A DNA stretch of 64,000 bases from NCBI GenBank assembly GCA_007182875.1, contig AP019514.1, forward strand, positions 2,108,001 through 2,172,000, read 5' to 3'. The translations under genes were made by a program, and so were the position numbers. The DNA is from Vreelandella sulfidaeris. GTDB taxonomy: Bacteria; Pseudomonadota; Gammaproteobacteria; Pseudomonadales; Halomonadaceae. This document shows, piece by piece, positions 19,424-27,481 of this stretch (positions are counted from its first letter, which is position 1; the number at the start of each line of letters is the position of its first letter). The notes below the pieces were generated by a model. The model did no database searches. It was not told where the DNA came from and worked only from the letters and a program-made list of their open reading frames with translations.

Positions 19424-19979
19424 ATGACTGCCACGCACTCGACTGAAGAGCACATTGCTACGCTGCGGCCCAAGCTTGTCGCCTTCGCACGCTTGCAGTT
19501 GCGCGATAATACCGCCGCCGAAGATGCGGTGCAGGATACACTGGTCACCGCATTAGAGAAGCATCAGACCTTTCGGGGCGTTCAGCGTTTGAAACGTGGG
19601 TGTTTGGTATTTTAAAAATAAAATACTGGAACGATTCCGTCATGAGCGGCGTTACCTCGCTTGGCAAGACGAAGAACTAAGCGATGAGGATTCGTTTGAA
19701 AATCTATTTAAAGAGAATGGGCGCTGGCAAGCTGTCAGCAAACCCTTTCCTTGGGGCGAGCCCGACCAGATGCTCGAAAATGCGGCGTTTTGGCGATTAC
19801 TCGACACCTGTTTAATGGTGCTACCGGCTAATATTGCCCAGGTTTTCACCATGCGAGAATTAATGGGGATGACCACCCAAGAGATTTGTGAAGCATTAAC
19901 GCTTAGCGATGCAAACTGTTGGGTGATATTGCATCGTGCTCGCTTGAGACTACGTGGCTGTATTGAAAGGGCTGGTTAA
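19424..19979 (+). CDS. ECF-type RNA polymerase sigma factor (frameshifted)
   Basis: Sigma-70 region 2 reads LVAFARLQLRDNTAAEDAVQ then DTLVTALEKHQTF; region 4 reads LPANIAQVFTMRELMGMTTQ then EICEALTLSDANCWVILHRA. The link FETWVFGILKNKILERFRHE is restored by one base near 19585. About 185 residues. It is followed after ~180 bases by a zinc-finger protein gene, the usual anti-sigma position, and preceded by a CMD peroxidase gene, so a redox-responsive regulon is plausible (inference). Target promoters not seen. Confidence 0.85.
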
Positions 19980-20156
19980 CGTAATGGCAAAGATGCGAAG
20001 AAAAGCTATCTATCCTACCGCTAGACAAAGTTAACGCCTCATTTTGTAAGGAAATTAGCTTACAAGGCATAGAATGTTAGGCGTTTAAACATCTATTGGC
20101 CTTACTTTCATAGGCGTGCATTGAATGACACTGAACTTGTTGAAAGGGTTACGCAT

Positions 20157-20346
20157 ATGATGATGTGTCGTGAAGCAACGCGCTTAATGTCATTCAAACA
20201 GGATAGAGCGCTCACCTTTCGAGAAAGCACCGCGCTACGGTTTCATCTCTCAATGTGCAGGGCCTGTCGCACCTGTGCCCGCCAGTTTAATTTGCTACAC
20301 AAGATCGGCGACCACCACCCGATATACCTCGGACATCAAACGATAA
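20157..20346 (+). CDS. Putative zinc-finger anti-sigma factor
   Basis: MMMCREATRLMSFKQDRALT, then ALRFHLSMCRACRTCARQFN: the H-x3-C-x2-C zinc-binding pattern of zf-HC2 anti-sigma proteins, with the upstream Cys in the MMMC start. As written the frame does not stop but runs in frame into the next protein; a one-base correction uses the TAA at 20344 and gives a ~60-residue protein. Partner of the sigma factor gene just upstream. Confidence 0.65.
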
Positions 20347-20357
20347 AGGCGATCATC

Positions 20358-21044
20358 ATGCCCCGTATTAATCGTAGCAATGCGGTTTTGATACTAGTGG
20401 CTGGTATATGCGGTTCACCGTTTATAGGGGCGGCACTCGCCCAGGAAGTGTATTTCAGCCCTAACCAGATCATGACTTGGCCCACCCGCAGCTTTGAGGG
20501 TGAAACCCGATACGCTATCGTTGAAAAATCAGGCCGTCGTGTATTAGAAGCCAAATCCCAAGGCCAAGCATCTGCCCGCTACCTTGAACGTGAAATCGAC
20601 TTAAATAAAACGCCTTATCTGCATTGGTGCTGGCAAATAAGCACTACCTACCCAGGGTTGGACGAAACTACTAAAGCTGGCGATGACTACCCTGCTCGCG
20701 TTTATGTTGCACGTAAAACGGGACTTTTGCCTTGGCAGGTGGAGTCGGTGAACTATGTGTGGGCTTCCACCCAACCCCAGGGCGCTACCTGGCCCAATGC
20801 GTTTACGCAACGAGCACAGCTAATCGCTCTACAAAGCGGTGAAAATCGTATGGGCGATTGGGTAGCTGAAGTTCGCGATGTACGTGCTGACTTCGCTGAA
20901 CTCTTTGGAAGCGGTCCTAGCCATATTGATGGCATTGCTTTAATGAGCGATGGCGATAATACCGGAGGTAATGCAACAGCCTGGTTTACCCATTTAGGTT
21001 TCTCTAGCACAAAGATGCCCCACCTGCCCGCAGTAAATATTTGA
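20358..21044 (+). CDS. DUF3047 exported protein
   Basis: Starts MPRINRSNAVLILVAGICGS with AAAGG upstream. A signal peptide ends near AALAQE. The mature part has the DUF3047 pattern: ARYLEREIDLNKTPYLHWCW, DDYPARVYVARKTGLLPWQV, VNYVWASTQPQGATWPN, then MGDWVAEVRDVRADFAELFG and DGIALMSDGDNTGG. About 228 residues, periplasmic, of unknown function. As written it is fused in frame to the upstream zinc-finger protein. It completes the sigma/anti-sigma operon and may be the output gene. Confidence 0.75.
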   Translation: MPRINRSNAVLILVAGICGSPFIGAALAQEVYFSPNQIMTWPTRSFEGETRYAIVEKSGRRVLEAKSQGQASARYLEREIDLNKTPYLHWCWQISTTYPGLDETTKAGDDYPARVYVARKTGLLPWQVESVNYVWASTQPQGATWPNAFTQRAQLIALQSGENRMGDWVAEVRDVRADFAELFGSGPSHIDGIALMSDGDNTGGNATAWFTHLGFSSTKMPHLPAVNI

Positions 21045-21420
21045 ATTACTCTAAATACTCAAGATATTTTCATATAACAAATAAACTATTTGTTACTTTA
21101 ACCCTCTTCCACCGTTACCTCAGCCCCGCAGAACAGCTTTCATACCGACCGTGGACTTGACCTGACTTATTGCCTGCAGCGCGTATCGTTCGGACAGAGT
21201 GATTTGGCCCTTCTGATAGTGACCAACCTGAGCAGGTTGACTCTCAATTCCTGCTATTCCGGACGAACGGCAGTTTCATCCGGACGCATGGCAATTCCTG
21301 GTAATGCGGCCGGCTCGTATGCTTATGGCGTGCCCTCGAAAGAGGGATCTACGGTGGCTCCCCGCCCTTACGGCGGGCAGCGCGGCAGCCGGTTCATACT
21401 CTCCAAAAGGATCAAAGCCA
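21045..21420. other. Spacer before the BBE oxidase, no gene seen
   Basis: About 375 bases. The left third is AT-rich and belongs to the resident chromosome; composition becomes GC-rich from about 21290. TCCGGACG occurs twice (about 21260 and 21278), a possible operator. No frame with a ribosome site. Confidence 0.4.
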
Positions 21421-22850
21421 TGACCGATTTTATTTTGAAGACACTCGACGGCGGAACACGAAGCCTTCCGGCCAAGATGATTTCGGCGCTGCGCGCTGAT
21501 ATGACCGGCCCACTGCTGCTGCCTGGCGATGAGGGCTACGACACGGCCCGCTGCGTCTGGAATGCGATGATTGACAATCGGCCCGCTCTGATCGCGTGTT
21601 GCGACGATGCCAATGATGTCGCAGCAGTAGTGAACTTCGCACGCCAGACCGATGCGCTCATCTCCATCAAAGGTGGCGGGCACAATATTGCGGGGAATGC
21701 GGTTACGGAGGGCGGCCTGATGATTGACCTCTCCGCGATGAACAACGTCGACGTGAATCCTGCGACACACCGCGTCCAGGTGGGGCCCGGCGCCACGCTA
21801 GCCGCTCTTGATGCGGCGACCATGCCCTACGGACTTGCTGTACCCGTCGGCATAAACTCGACGACCGGCATTGCAGGCCTCACGCTCGGCGGCGGCTTTG
21901 GTTGGCTAACGCGTGCGCACGGCCTCACGATCGATAGCTTGATTGCAGCCGATGTCATCACCGCTGATGGCGCGCGGCTGTGCTACAGCGGAAGAGAACC
22001 CCGACCTCTTCTGGGCGATCCGCGGTGGAGGTGGCAACTTTGGTGTTATCACCCGTTTCGAATTCCAGGCAAGGGTTGTCCGGTCCAACCTGCTTTGCGG
22101 TCTACTCTTCCTGCCGCTCGAACGGGCACGGGAGCTCTTGCGCTCCAACGGGAGCTGATGGAAGGCGGTTCGGAGGAGTTGACGACGTGGATGGTGGTGC
22201 GCAATGCGCCGCCGATGCCTTTCCTGCCCGAGGAATCGCACGGCACCGGTATCGCGTTGATGGCGTTTTGCTGCGCCGGAGAACCCGAAGAGGGCGAAGC
22301 CTTAATTGCTCCGCTCCGAGCGATCAAAAACCCACTCGCGCTTCTGGCGGGCATTCAGCCTTTGTCGAGTTCCAGCAGATCTTTGATCCGCTCCTGATAC
22401 CGGTGCGCGCAACTATTGGAAGTCCCACGACCTGCTTGAATTACCCGACACCGCTGTCGAAGCGCTTATCGAGGCCGTCGATCGCTTGCCCGACGCGGAA
22501 ACGGAGATTTTGTCGCTCACATAGGCGGCGCAATGTCTCGCGTCCCCCGCATGAGACCGCCTTCGTTCAGCGCCGCCCCATTACGTGGTCAACATCCACA
22601 CTCGCTGGCAGGATCCGGCAAGGGACGACGCAGCCCGTGGCTGGGCGCGAGGGCTTTCGAGGCACTTGCTCCTTACTCAGCGGGCGTCTACGTCAACTTC
22701 ATGCCGGCCGAGGAAAGCGCCCGGGTGGCTGAGGCCTACGGCGCAAACTATGCCCGACTCACAACAATCAAAGCCTGCTACGACCCGGAGAACCGGTTCC
22801 GTCTCAACCAGAACATCATACCCGACGCTGAGGTACAGCTGGCCGGGTGA
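21421..22850 (+). CDS. FAD-linked oxidase with BBE domain (frameshifted)
   Basis: Berberine-bridge-enzyme-type flavin oxidase. The FAD_binding_4 domain reads DALISIKGGGHNIAGNAVTE (with the flavin-linking His) and INSTTGIAGLTLGGGFGWLT. After a shift near 21990 follow PDLFWAIRGGGGNFGVITRF and ERARELLRS; the C-terminal BBE domain ends YARLTTIKACYDPENRFRLN QN. At least four shifts in ~475 residues. GC is clearly higher than in flanking genes, suggesting transfer from a high-GC proteobacterium. It converges on an AraC regulator gene, its likely partner. Substrate could be an alcohol, sugar or alkaloid-like compound. Confidence 0.85.
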
Positions 22851-22903
22851 TGGTCATAATGTGCCGCTGGAGATAGCCTCGGCGGCGCGTTCTTCCAGGG
22901 CAG

Positions 22904-23903
22904 TCAGCGATGCCGCGCGCTTTGCCGCCAGTGCGCTGGTGATAGGCCCGTCATCCGCTTGAAGGCACGGCTGAACGAGGCCTCGGACTCATAACCGATC
23001 TCGTCCGTAATCTGGGCGAGCGTTGCCGTCCCTGCACTAAGCAGACTTGCCGCTCGCTGCATCCGCCAACTCGTGAGATAGCTCATGGGCGGTATGCCCA
23101 GAAGCGCTGTGAATCGCTCTGAAAGAATGGTGCGCGACATTCCCGCCTCGCGCGCGAGTTCTGCAACCGTCCAGTGGCGGGCGCAATCGCGGTGCAACAG
23201 GCGCAGCGCTCTGCCTACAGCGGGATCGCGCAGACCGGCGAGCCAGCCATCCGCATTAGAAGGCAGGGAAGCCGCGTACCTCCGGATCACCTCTATGAAG
23301 ATGAGCTCACTCAGCTTGACCAGAACCCGCCGCTGCCAGCGTCGGTCGCTTCCGTCTCACGCGCAGCGGCGCTGATCAGATGTCCAAGGAATCCGTCGCC
23401 GCAGCCGTCGTAGCCATTAGGTACATGAATGACCCGAGGGAGCGCCGAGATCAGCGGATTGAAAGGTGCCCCGTCACAGCCGAGGAAGCCACACAGAAGC
23501 CGAGTGGTACCAACTTCACCGTCCCGGAAGTCAATGTGGAACGGCAGCGAGCGCCCGCGCGCGACCTCATCGAATGCAGCGAGGTTCGGCTCCGCATCAA
23601 GGCCCGGCTCACTGGCAAGGACATGCGTGTCGCCGTGCGGAAAAACCACCACGCTTCCGGGCCCCAGCTTGATCGGCAGGCTGTCGGGATTGGTCAGCCT
23701 TGTCCAGCAGCTACCTTCGACAATGACGTGGAAGTCGATCACGTGCTGCGCGCCAGATACCACTGTCTGCGAAATTGTTTCTTTGGGCGGCGCTGCCGCC
23801 ACCAGAACGCTGCCGCGTCCACCTCGAAGAACACCGCGCCGGACAGACGGACAGACGGACGGACGCTACGCAGCATTTCGGAAAGAAAATCGTGGTCGAT
23901 CAC
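22904..23903 (-). CDS. AraC family regulator with cupin N-domain (frameshifted)
   Basis: Chosen start is a GTG with GAGG upstream (MIDHDFLSEMLRSVR). The cupin_6 sensor part follows: LSGAVFFEVDA, then after a G loss near 23795 WVAAAPPKETISQTVVSGAQ, GPGSVVVFPHGDTHVLAS. After a shift near 23310 the DNA-binding domain has two helix-turn-helix units: TVAELAREAGMSRTILSERF and TATLAQITDEIGYESEASFSRAFKR (split here). About 320 residues. GC-rich like the convergent BBE oxidase gene. An 8-bp tandem repeat lies in the coding sequence close to the start. Confidence 0.85.
23843..23865. repeat. 8-bp tandem repeat (ACAGACGG) within the AraC gene start
   Basis: Two full copies of ACAGACGG and a partial ACGGACG, inside the first 20 codons of the AraC-type gene. 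It encodes the repeated SVRPSVRLS part. Confidence 0.8.
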
Positions 23904-23949
23904 ATCCTCACCTCACACGCAATCGCCAGGCTCTTTCCTATTTCTGACC

Positions 23950-24360
23950 CATATCATTGAGGCGACCTGGACTGATTTGAACTCTATCATGTTCAGCCAT
24001 AACAGGTGGCACTTGGTGCTGGTGATAATCAACCAGGGCGACAGCTAGGCGATCCTTGGCTTCTACAACTCAATATCTGGGCCCTCTGGAAGGAATGCTC
24101 ACAGAAGCATGTCGGCGCGGTATCGCTTCTGGTGTGGCTTGAGCTTGTCAGCGTGGACGTTGGCAATCGCTAGGCTGATATCGGGGAGTAATTAAAGGCA
24201 CGCACCGACGAACATCTGCAACCGTTCCTGAGCACGAAGTATCTCTACAGTCTCGCCCACGTTCGCGCTCGCGGCGAGGTCGAATCCACGATGCGCAGGC
24301 TCAATCTCGTCCTGCCGCTTCTGGCCGAAATCGGCCAAGAGCTGTCATTCAGACGAAGCT
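23950..24360. other. Gene fragments/unassigned sequence between AraC and the cassette array
   Basis: No full gene. A plus-strand frame around 24200-24360 reads DEHLQPFLSTKYLYSLAHVR then GEVESTMRRLNLVLPLLAEI, which looks like real protein but is interrupted upstream by several stops. I could not assign a family. It may be a decayed cassette or transposon remnant marking the boundary of the array. Confidence 0.4.
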
Positions 24361-24361
24361 G

Positions 24362-24445
24362 ATATAACACCAACAGCACGCGCGGCTGCGGAATGAAGGC
24401 GAAGCAGCAATGTAGTAGACGTCGCCGTGAATGTTCTTGTTAGGC
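24362..24445 (-). repeat. attC-like recombination site 1
   Basis: On the minus strand the site begins GCCTAACAAGAACATTCACGG (core GCCTAAC) directly after the stop of the cassette gene and ends in TGTTGGTGTTATATC. The two ends pair imperfectly (TAACAxxAACAxxCACG against its complement), the folded-hairpin layout of integron attC sites. The right-hand core on the plus strand is a consensus GTTAGGC; the other end is degenerate (GTTATAT). Confidence 0.6.
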
Positions 24446-24452
24446 ACTGGAC

Positions 24453-25288
24453 TCATAACTCCCATTCAAGCGAGCTCTGCTCTTTAAGGCTATTGGGAGT
24501 GTGAAAACGATCTACATATGGGCCAGACCTGATGTGATTCATCAAGCGCCAAAACCATTGTTTAGCAATCTCCTGAGTGATCCCATCTGGATAATCGAAC
24601 CGATAGGACAGCCCATCATTTCCGGATTTGTACGAAACTGCGAACAAGGGCTCCAAGTATCTCTGAATACCCCACCGTACCTCGTTTAACAATTCCGCCA
24701 TCCAGGTTGCATAATAGATAAAATAGTTTTGTTCCAGATGCTCCTGAAAATCTTCTAACGCAAGAGGAATCAACTCAACAGGAACGTCGTAGCCGTGATC
24801 AGAGAGAATCCTATGAATGCCTTTGGAAACACCAGTTAATCTTGAAATATTATGCTTTGAACTGTTTCCGGAAATTTTTAAAAACTCAATTCTTGATACT
24901 TCTATTTCTGCATTCACATCCAGTGTGGGCAACCAAAGTTTTACAGAGGCCTTTTGATTTAACCAATCTTTCAATTCTTGAACCGCATCTTCGAGTTTGC
25001 AACCGCTGCCATCAATACCAAGGTACTTATTGGTGCAAACCGCATCGAGAATATCAACACAAGATCCAGAAACGCCGGTTAATCGACTGTCTCCAGCTTC
25101 TTTGGCGAAATCAAGGAATCGAATAATGAACAACGACCGATGAACAATATCCTTAAAATAAACAAGCGCTTCGCCAGCGGATCTCGAGCTTTTCTGACGT
25201 CAAGCAAGGCATGATTAACTATTTCGTTAACCGCCTCTGTGCAGATGCATAACCCTATGGCTTCTCGCTCGGTACTGGTCAGATCCAT
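24453..25288 (-). CDS. Integron cassette gene, unknown function (frameshifted)
   Basis: Start ATG (MDLTSTEREAIGLCICTEAV) lies 14 bases after the attC-like core of the upstream cassette, typical for cassette genes. One shift near 25130 joins LLDVRKA... to FIIRFLDFAKEAGDSRLTGV. The rest reads GIDGSGCKLEDAVQELKDWL, FLKISGNSSKHNISRLTGVS, DHGYDVPVELIPLALEDFQE, then FIYYATWMAELLNEVRWGIQ. About 278 residues, soluble, helical, no signal or membrane segment. I recognise no named family. The AT-rich composition differs from flanking genes. The stop TGA is 8 bases before the next attC-like site. Confidence 0.7.
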
Positions 25289-25301
25289 ACTCAATTCCGT
25301 T

Positions 25302-25373
25302 GCCTAAAGCCTTGCTCACCGGAAAATTGGGAGCGCAGCGAGTAATTTCCCGGGTGCAGCAACTTGTTAGGGC
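25302..25373 (-). repeat. attC-like recombination site 2
   Basis: Minus strand: CCCTAACAAGTTGCTGCACC ... GGTGAGCAAGGCTTTAGGC. The arms pair as TTGCT(G)CACC(CGG)GAAATT against AATTTTCCGGTGAGCAA, leaving single extrahelical bases, which is the hallmark of attC hairpins. The plus-strand core is GTTAGGG; the other end is CTTTAGGC, one change from consensus. It separates two cassette genes. Confidence 0.75.
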
Positions 25374-25396
25374 TAGGACCGCCGCTATCCCTAGGG

Positions 25397-25844
25397 TCAG
25401 GTCGGTTCCCCGGCCGGGGCGGACAGGCTGCACGAAGATTACGAACCCCTTCTCCCAAAGGGGGAAGCTCAGCCTTGATTGGACCGAATTCAACTCGCCC
25501 ACCTGAAAGGGATAACTGCGACGGTCAACGCGATAGATATACCGGCAAAACAATGGTCAGAGGATTCTCACGGTGTATATCCGTTATGCCGAGAGTCCTG
25601 TCACCGAGTCCGGCATGCGCATATTTCGCAATCTCTCGCCAGTCAATGCCATGGATATCAGTGCGAAGCGTCATTGCTAGTCGCTTTGCTTCATCAATGT
25701 CTTGCGCGTACCCACCCTCGGGTAACGAAATTGCAGCAGCGGCATAAACCGACCTGAAGTGATAAAGAAAATCAGTGAGCGTTTCGACGTCTATCGGCCC
25801 GCCGTCAGTTTCAAAACCACTACGCATTGCGATTGTTCTTCCAT
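25397..25844 (-). CDS. Integron cassette gene with C-terminal membrane segment (frameshifted)
   Basis: The start at 25844 (MEEQSQCVV) is favoured because AAAGGAGG lies just upstream; an early shift then enters FETDGGPIDVETLTDFLYHF. Alternatively it starts at an ATG at 25827 (MRSGFETDGG). Then RSVYAAAAISLPEGGYAQDI and GIDWREIAKYAHAGLGDRTL. After a shift near 25545 a membrane helix follows (NPLTIVFAGISIALTVAVIL), then RVEFGPIKAELPPLGEGVRN. Length ~130-150 residues; the exact stop is unclear. Soluble helical N-domain plus one helix and a short tail. No named family; cassette-type spacing to the attC-like sites on both sides. Confidence 0.6.
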
Positions 25845-25871
25845 TCTTCCTCCTTTGTGGATCACGCATCA

Positions 25872-25941
25872 CCCTAATGCCGAGCGCACCGGCGGCCTTT
25901 TGAAGCGAAGCGGAGAAAAGCCCGTCCGAGTGTTGTTAAAC
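25872..25941 (-). repeat. attC-like recombination site 3
   Basis: Minus strand: GTTTAACAACACTCGGACGG ... CCGCCGGTGCGCTCGGCATTAGGG. The first core GTTTAAC fits RYYYAAC; the second (ATTAGGG) is one base from GTTRRRY. The arms CGGACGGGCTTTT and AAAAGGCCGCCGG pair around a short internal palindrome. It lies between two same-strand unknown genes and ends 28 bases before the next start. Confidence 0.65.
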
Positions 25942-26431
25942 GATAGCTGGCGGCTCTGCCCCATAAGCTTTCAATAGGTTTCGCAGGTTTTCGTTCGTGA
26001 GCAGGTTTTTGCAAACACTTCAAGCTTTTACGTTTAGGAACGTTTTTCCACCTCTTATCTTTGCTCGCAGTCAGTTTGTAAAAAGTCCCAAGCCTGTTGG
26101 TATCCACTATCATCAAACTGAATTTTTGAATTCCAATAAAATCAGGTCGAGACGGATAGTTCAAAGCTTGTATCGCCCAGGGCCGACTCGCTCAAATATC
26201 TCATGTTTGGCTTTCTTCTCAGTATCACCGGAATTTCGACAGTAATTGTTTATCGTTCTTGTAACAGTAGATGCTGCTTCGGCACCAATATCTCGATCAG
26301 TCTTACTTAATGCTAGAATGATCGCTTCGATTTCCCCCTTCCCCATTCGACCTGTTCATCAGAACGTCGACGATGTCTTCCAACCAAGTCTTTGAAAGCG
26401 GCAATTTATCAATTAACTCATTACCTTCCAC
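25936..26431 (-). CDS. Integron cassette gene, winged-helix-like protein (frameshifted)
   Basis: GTG start with AGGAGG eight bases upstream: MEGNELIDKLPLSKTWLEDI. After a shift near 26345 it reads GEIEAIILALSKTDRDIGAE, then TVTRTINNYCRNSGDTEKKA and HEIFERVGPGRYKL. The last segment (E-R-V-G-x-G-x-Y-x-L after a helical region) is the strand-turn of winged-helix modules found in restriction- and transcription-associated proteins. The C-terminal part is basic (KDKRWKNVPKRKSLKCLQK). About 165 residues; the likely stop TAA lies inside the attC-like core, which is common for cassette genes. DNA binding is inference; no enzyme motif seen. Confidence 0.6.
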
Positions 26432-26515
26432 AAGATCAACCTCCTGATCGAGAGTGGGGCCCGTTTGCTAGGTATTAAACTGCTTTTCTTATGATTGTAT
26501 GAACGCGCTGGCACT

Positions 26516-26655
26516 TTTTCCCGGCAAATGCAGCCTGCCAGATTCTCCCAAGCCTATGATCCTTGAGACTATTAATTATCATTAGGCTGTATAGCCTAAA
26601 TTCGAGCTCCTTCTGCATTTGCAGGAATGACCTCTTTGGGTCGAGCCCCGACTAT
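26516..26655 (+). repeat. ~140-bp repeat, copy A (upstream of recombinase)
   Basis: Shares AAATGCAGCCT, TCCCAA, ATGA, CCTTG, ATTAATT, CATTAGGCT, CTGCA and GGGTCGA in the same order and spacing with copy B at 28386. It contains a perfect 10-bp inverted pair (GCAAATGCAG at 26524 and CTGCATTTGC at 26613) and a small hairpin TTAGGCT-GTAT-AGCCTAA. Confidence 0.7.
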
Positions 26656-26726
26656 AAATTAACCTTAGCACATGACGAGCATGAATTGAGCCATTCTTTG
26701 ACCTCCACCTGATGGAGGAACATGCC

Positions 26727-27349
26727 ATGAACGTTGTGACTGAAATCTCCTGTACACCTACACCTTGGAATAAAGGTAAGTTAGTTGGTCAGAAGTCGCC
26801 TCTGCGCCTTCGAGATATCTGGGCTATACGTGTGCGCCTACAGCTTGCCAAAAGACGAGAGACCTAGCCCTCTTCAATTTAGCCATCGATAGCAAATTAC
26901 GGGCTGCGACCTTGTCAATTTACGAGTCCGGGATATAGCCCATGGTGCGTGCATATCCCCACGAGCCATCGTGATGCAGCAAAAACGCATCGACCTGTCC
27001 AGCTCGAAATAACCGAGCAAACGCGTATTGCTATAATGGACTGGATACAGCTTGCTCAACTTAGAAACGAAGACTTCTTGTTTCCCAGCCGCATCAATAG
27101 CGCAAAGCATCTTTCAACACGCCAATATGCTCGTATCGTGAAAGCCTGAGTCACCGAAATAGGTCTAGATGCGTCAATTTATGGCACGCACACGGTGCGT
27201 CGTACAAAAGCTTCGCTGATATATCGTCGCACGAAAACTTAAGGGCAGTGCAGCTGCTCCTGGGTCATACGAAGCTGGAAAGCACCGTCAGATATCTTGG
27301 GATTGAAGTAGATGATGCTTTGGAAATGGCAGAACAGACAGAAGTTTGA
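26727..27349 (+). pseudogene. Short tyrosine recombinase, degraded
   Basis: Belongs to a widespread ~205-residue tyrosine recombinase type lacking the usual N-terminal arm domain: MNVVTEISCTPTPWNKGKLV, LALFNLAIDSKLRGCDLVNL (first catalytic Arg), HTVRRTKASLIY (H-x-x-R) and LLGHTKLESTVRYLGIEVDD (His and nucleophile Tyr). Single-A losses occur near 26855, 26990 and 27238. In addition an in-frame TGA at 27147 replaces the Trp codon expected in VKAWVTEIGL. The shifts could be sequence error, but the nonsense change suggests real inactivation. It diverges from the cassette array and is not an IntI: the IntI-specific insert before H-x-x-R is absent. Confidence 0.8.
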
Positions 27350-27358
27350 GAAGGATAA

Positions 27359-27383
27359 ACGACGGCCTATTTCGGGCCGTCGT
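27359..27383 (+). terminator. Hairpin after recombinase
   Basis: ACGACGGCC, 7-base loop, GGCCGTCGT: perfect 9-bp stem 10 bases after the recombinase stop. No T-run follows. Confidence 0.6.
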
Positions 27384-27409
27384 CGTCCCACTCAGGAGCG
27401 GATGCTAAA

Positions 27410-27472
27410 ATGACAAAAGATAATCGGCACTTTGATAACCTCGCCACTCGCCTTTTCCCGGTGCATGGCTGA
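27410..27472 (+). pseudogene. Possible 5' fragment of cmoM (smtA)
   Basis: With AGGAG upstream it reads MTKDNRHFDNLATRLFPVHG and stops. The N-terminus of the tRNA methyltransferase CmoM is similar (D-R-N-F-D-D-I-A-x-x-F, then a Y-G or H-G turn), but nothing downstream continues the homology. It looks like the first 20 codons of cmoM cut off by an insertion or recombination at this point. Short match, so uncertain. Confidence 0.4.
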
Positions 27473-27481
27473 GCTCCATAC

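Noticed and set aside
21980..22732. Separate plus-strand 250-codon gene in the BBE region
   Set aside because: Arg/Ser/Pro-rich translation of a GC-rich alternative frame; the true protein is the BBE oxidase in the other frames.
23380..24048. Plus-strand 222-codon gene opposite AraC
   Set aside because: It mirrors the AraC coding frame on the GC-rich strand and has no family features.
25227..25553. A separate minus-strand gene spanning the cassette boundary
   Set aside because: The frame crosses the attC-like site and has no family or ribosome site; it is a shadow of the cassette gene frames.
26727..27349. Integron integrase (IntI) beside the cassettes
   Set aside because: It has tyrosine-recombinase motifs and lies divergent to the cassette array, but it is only ~207 residues, lacks the IntI-specific insert and resembles a different short recombinase type.
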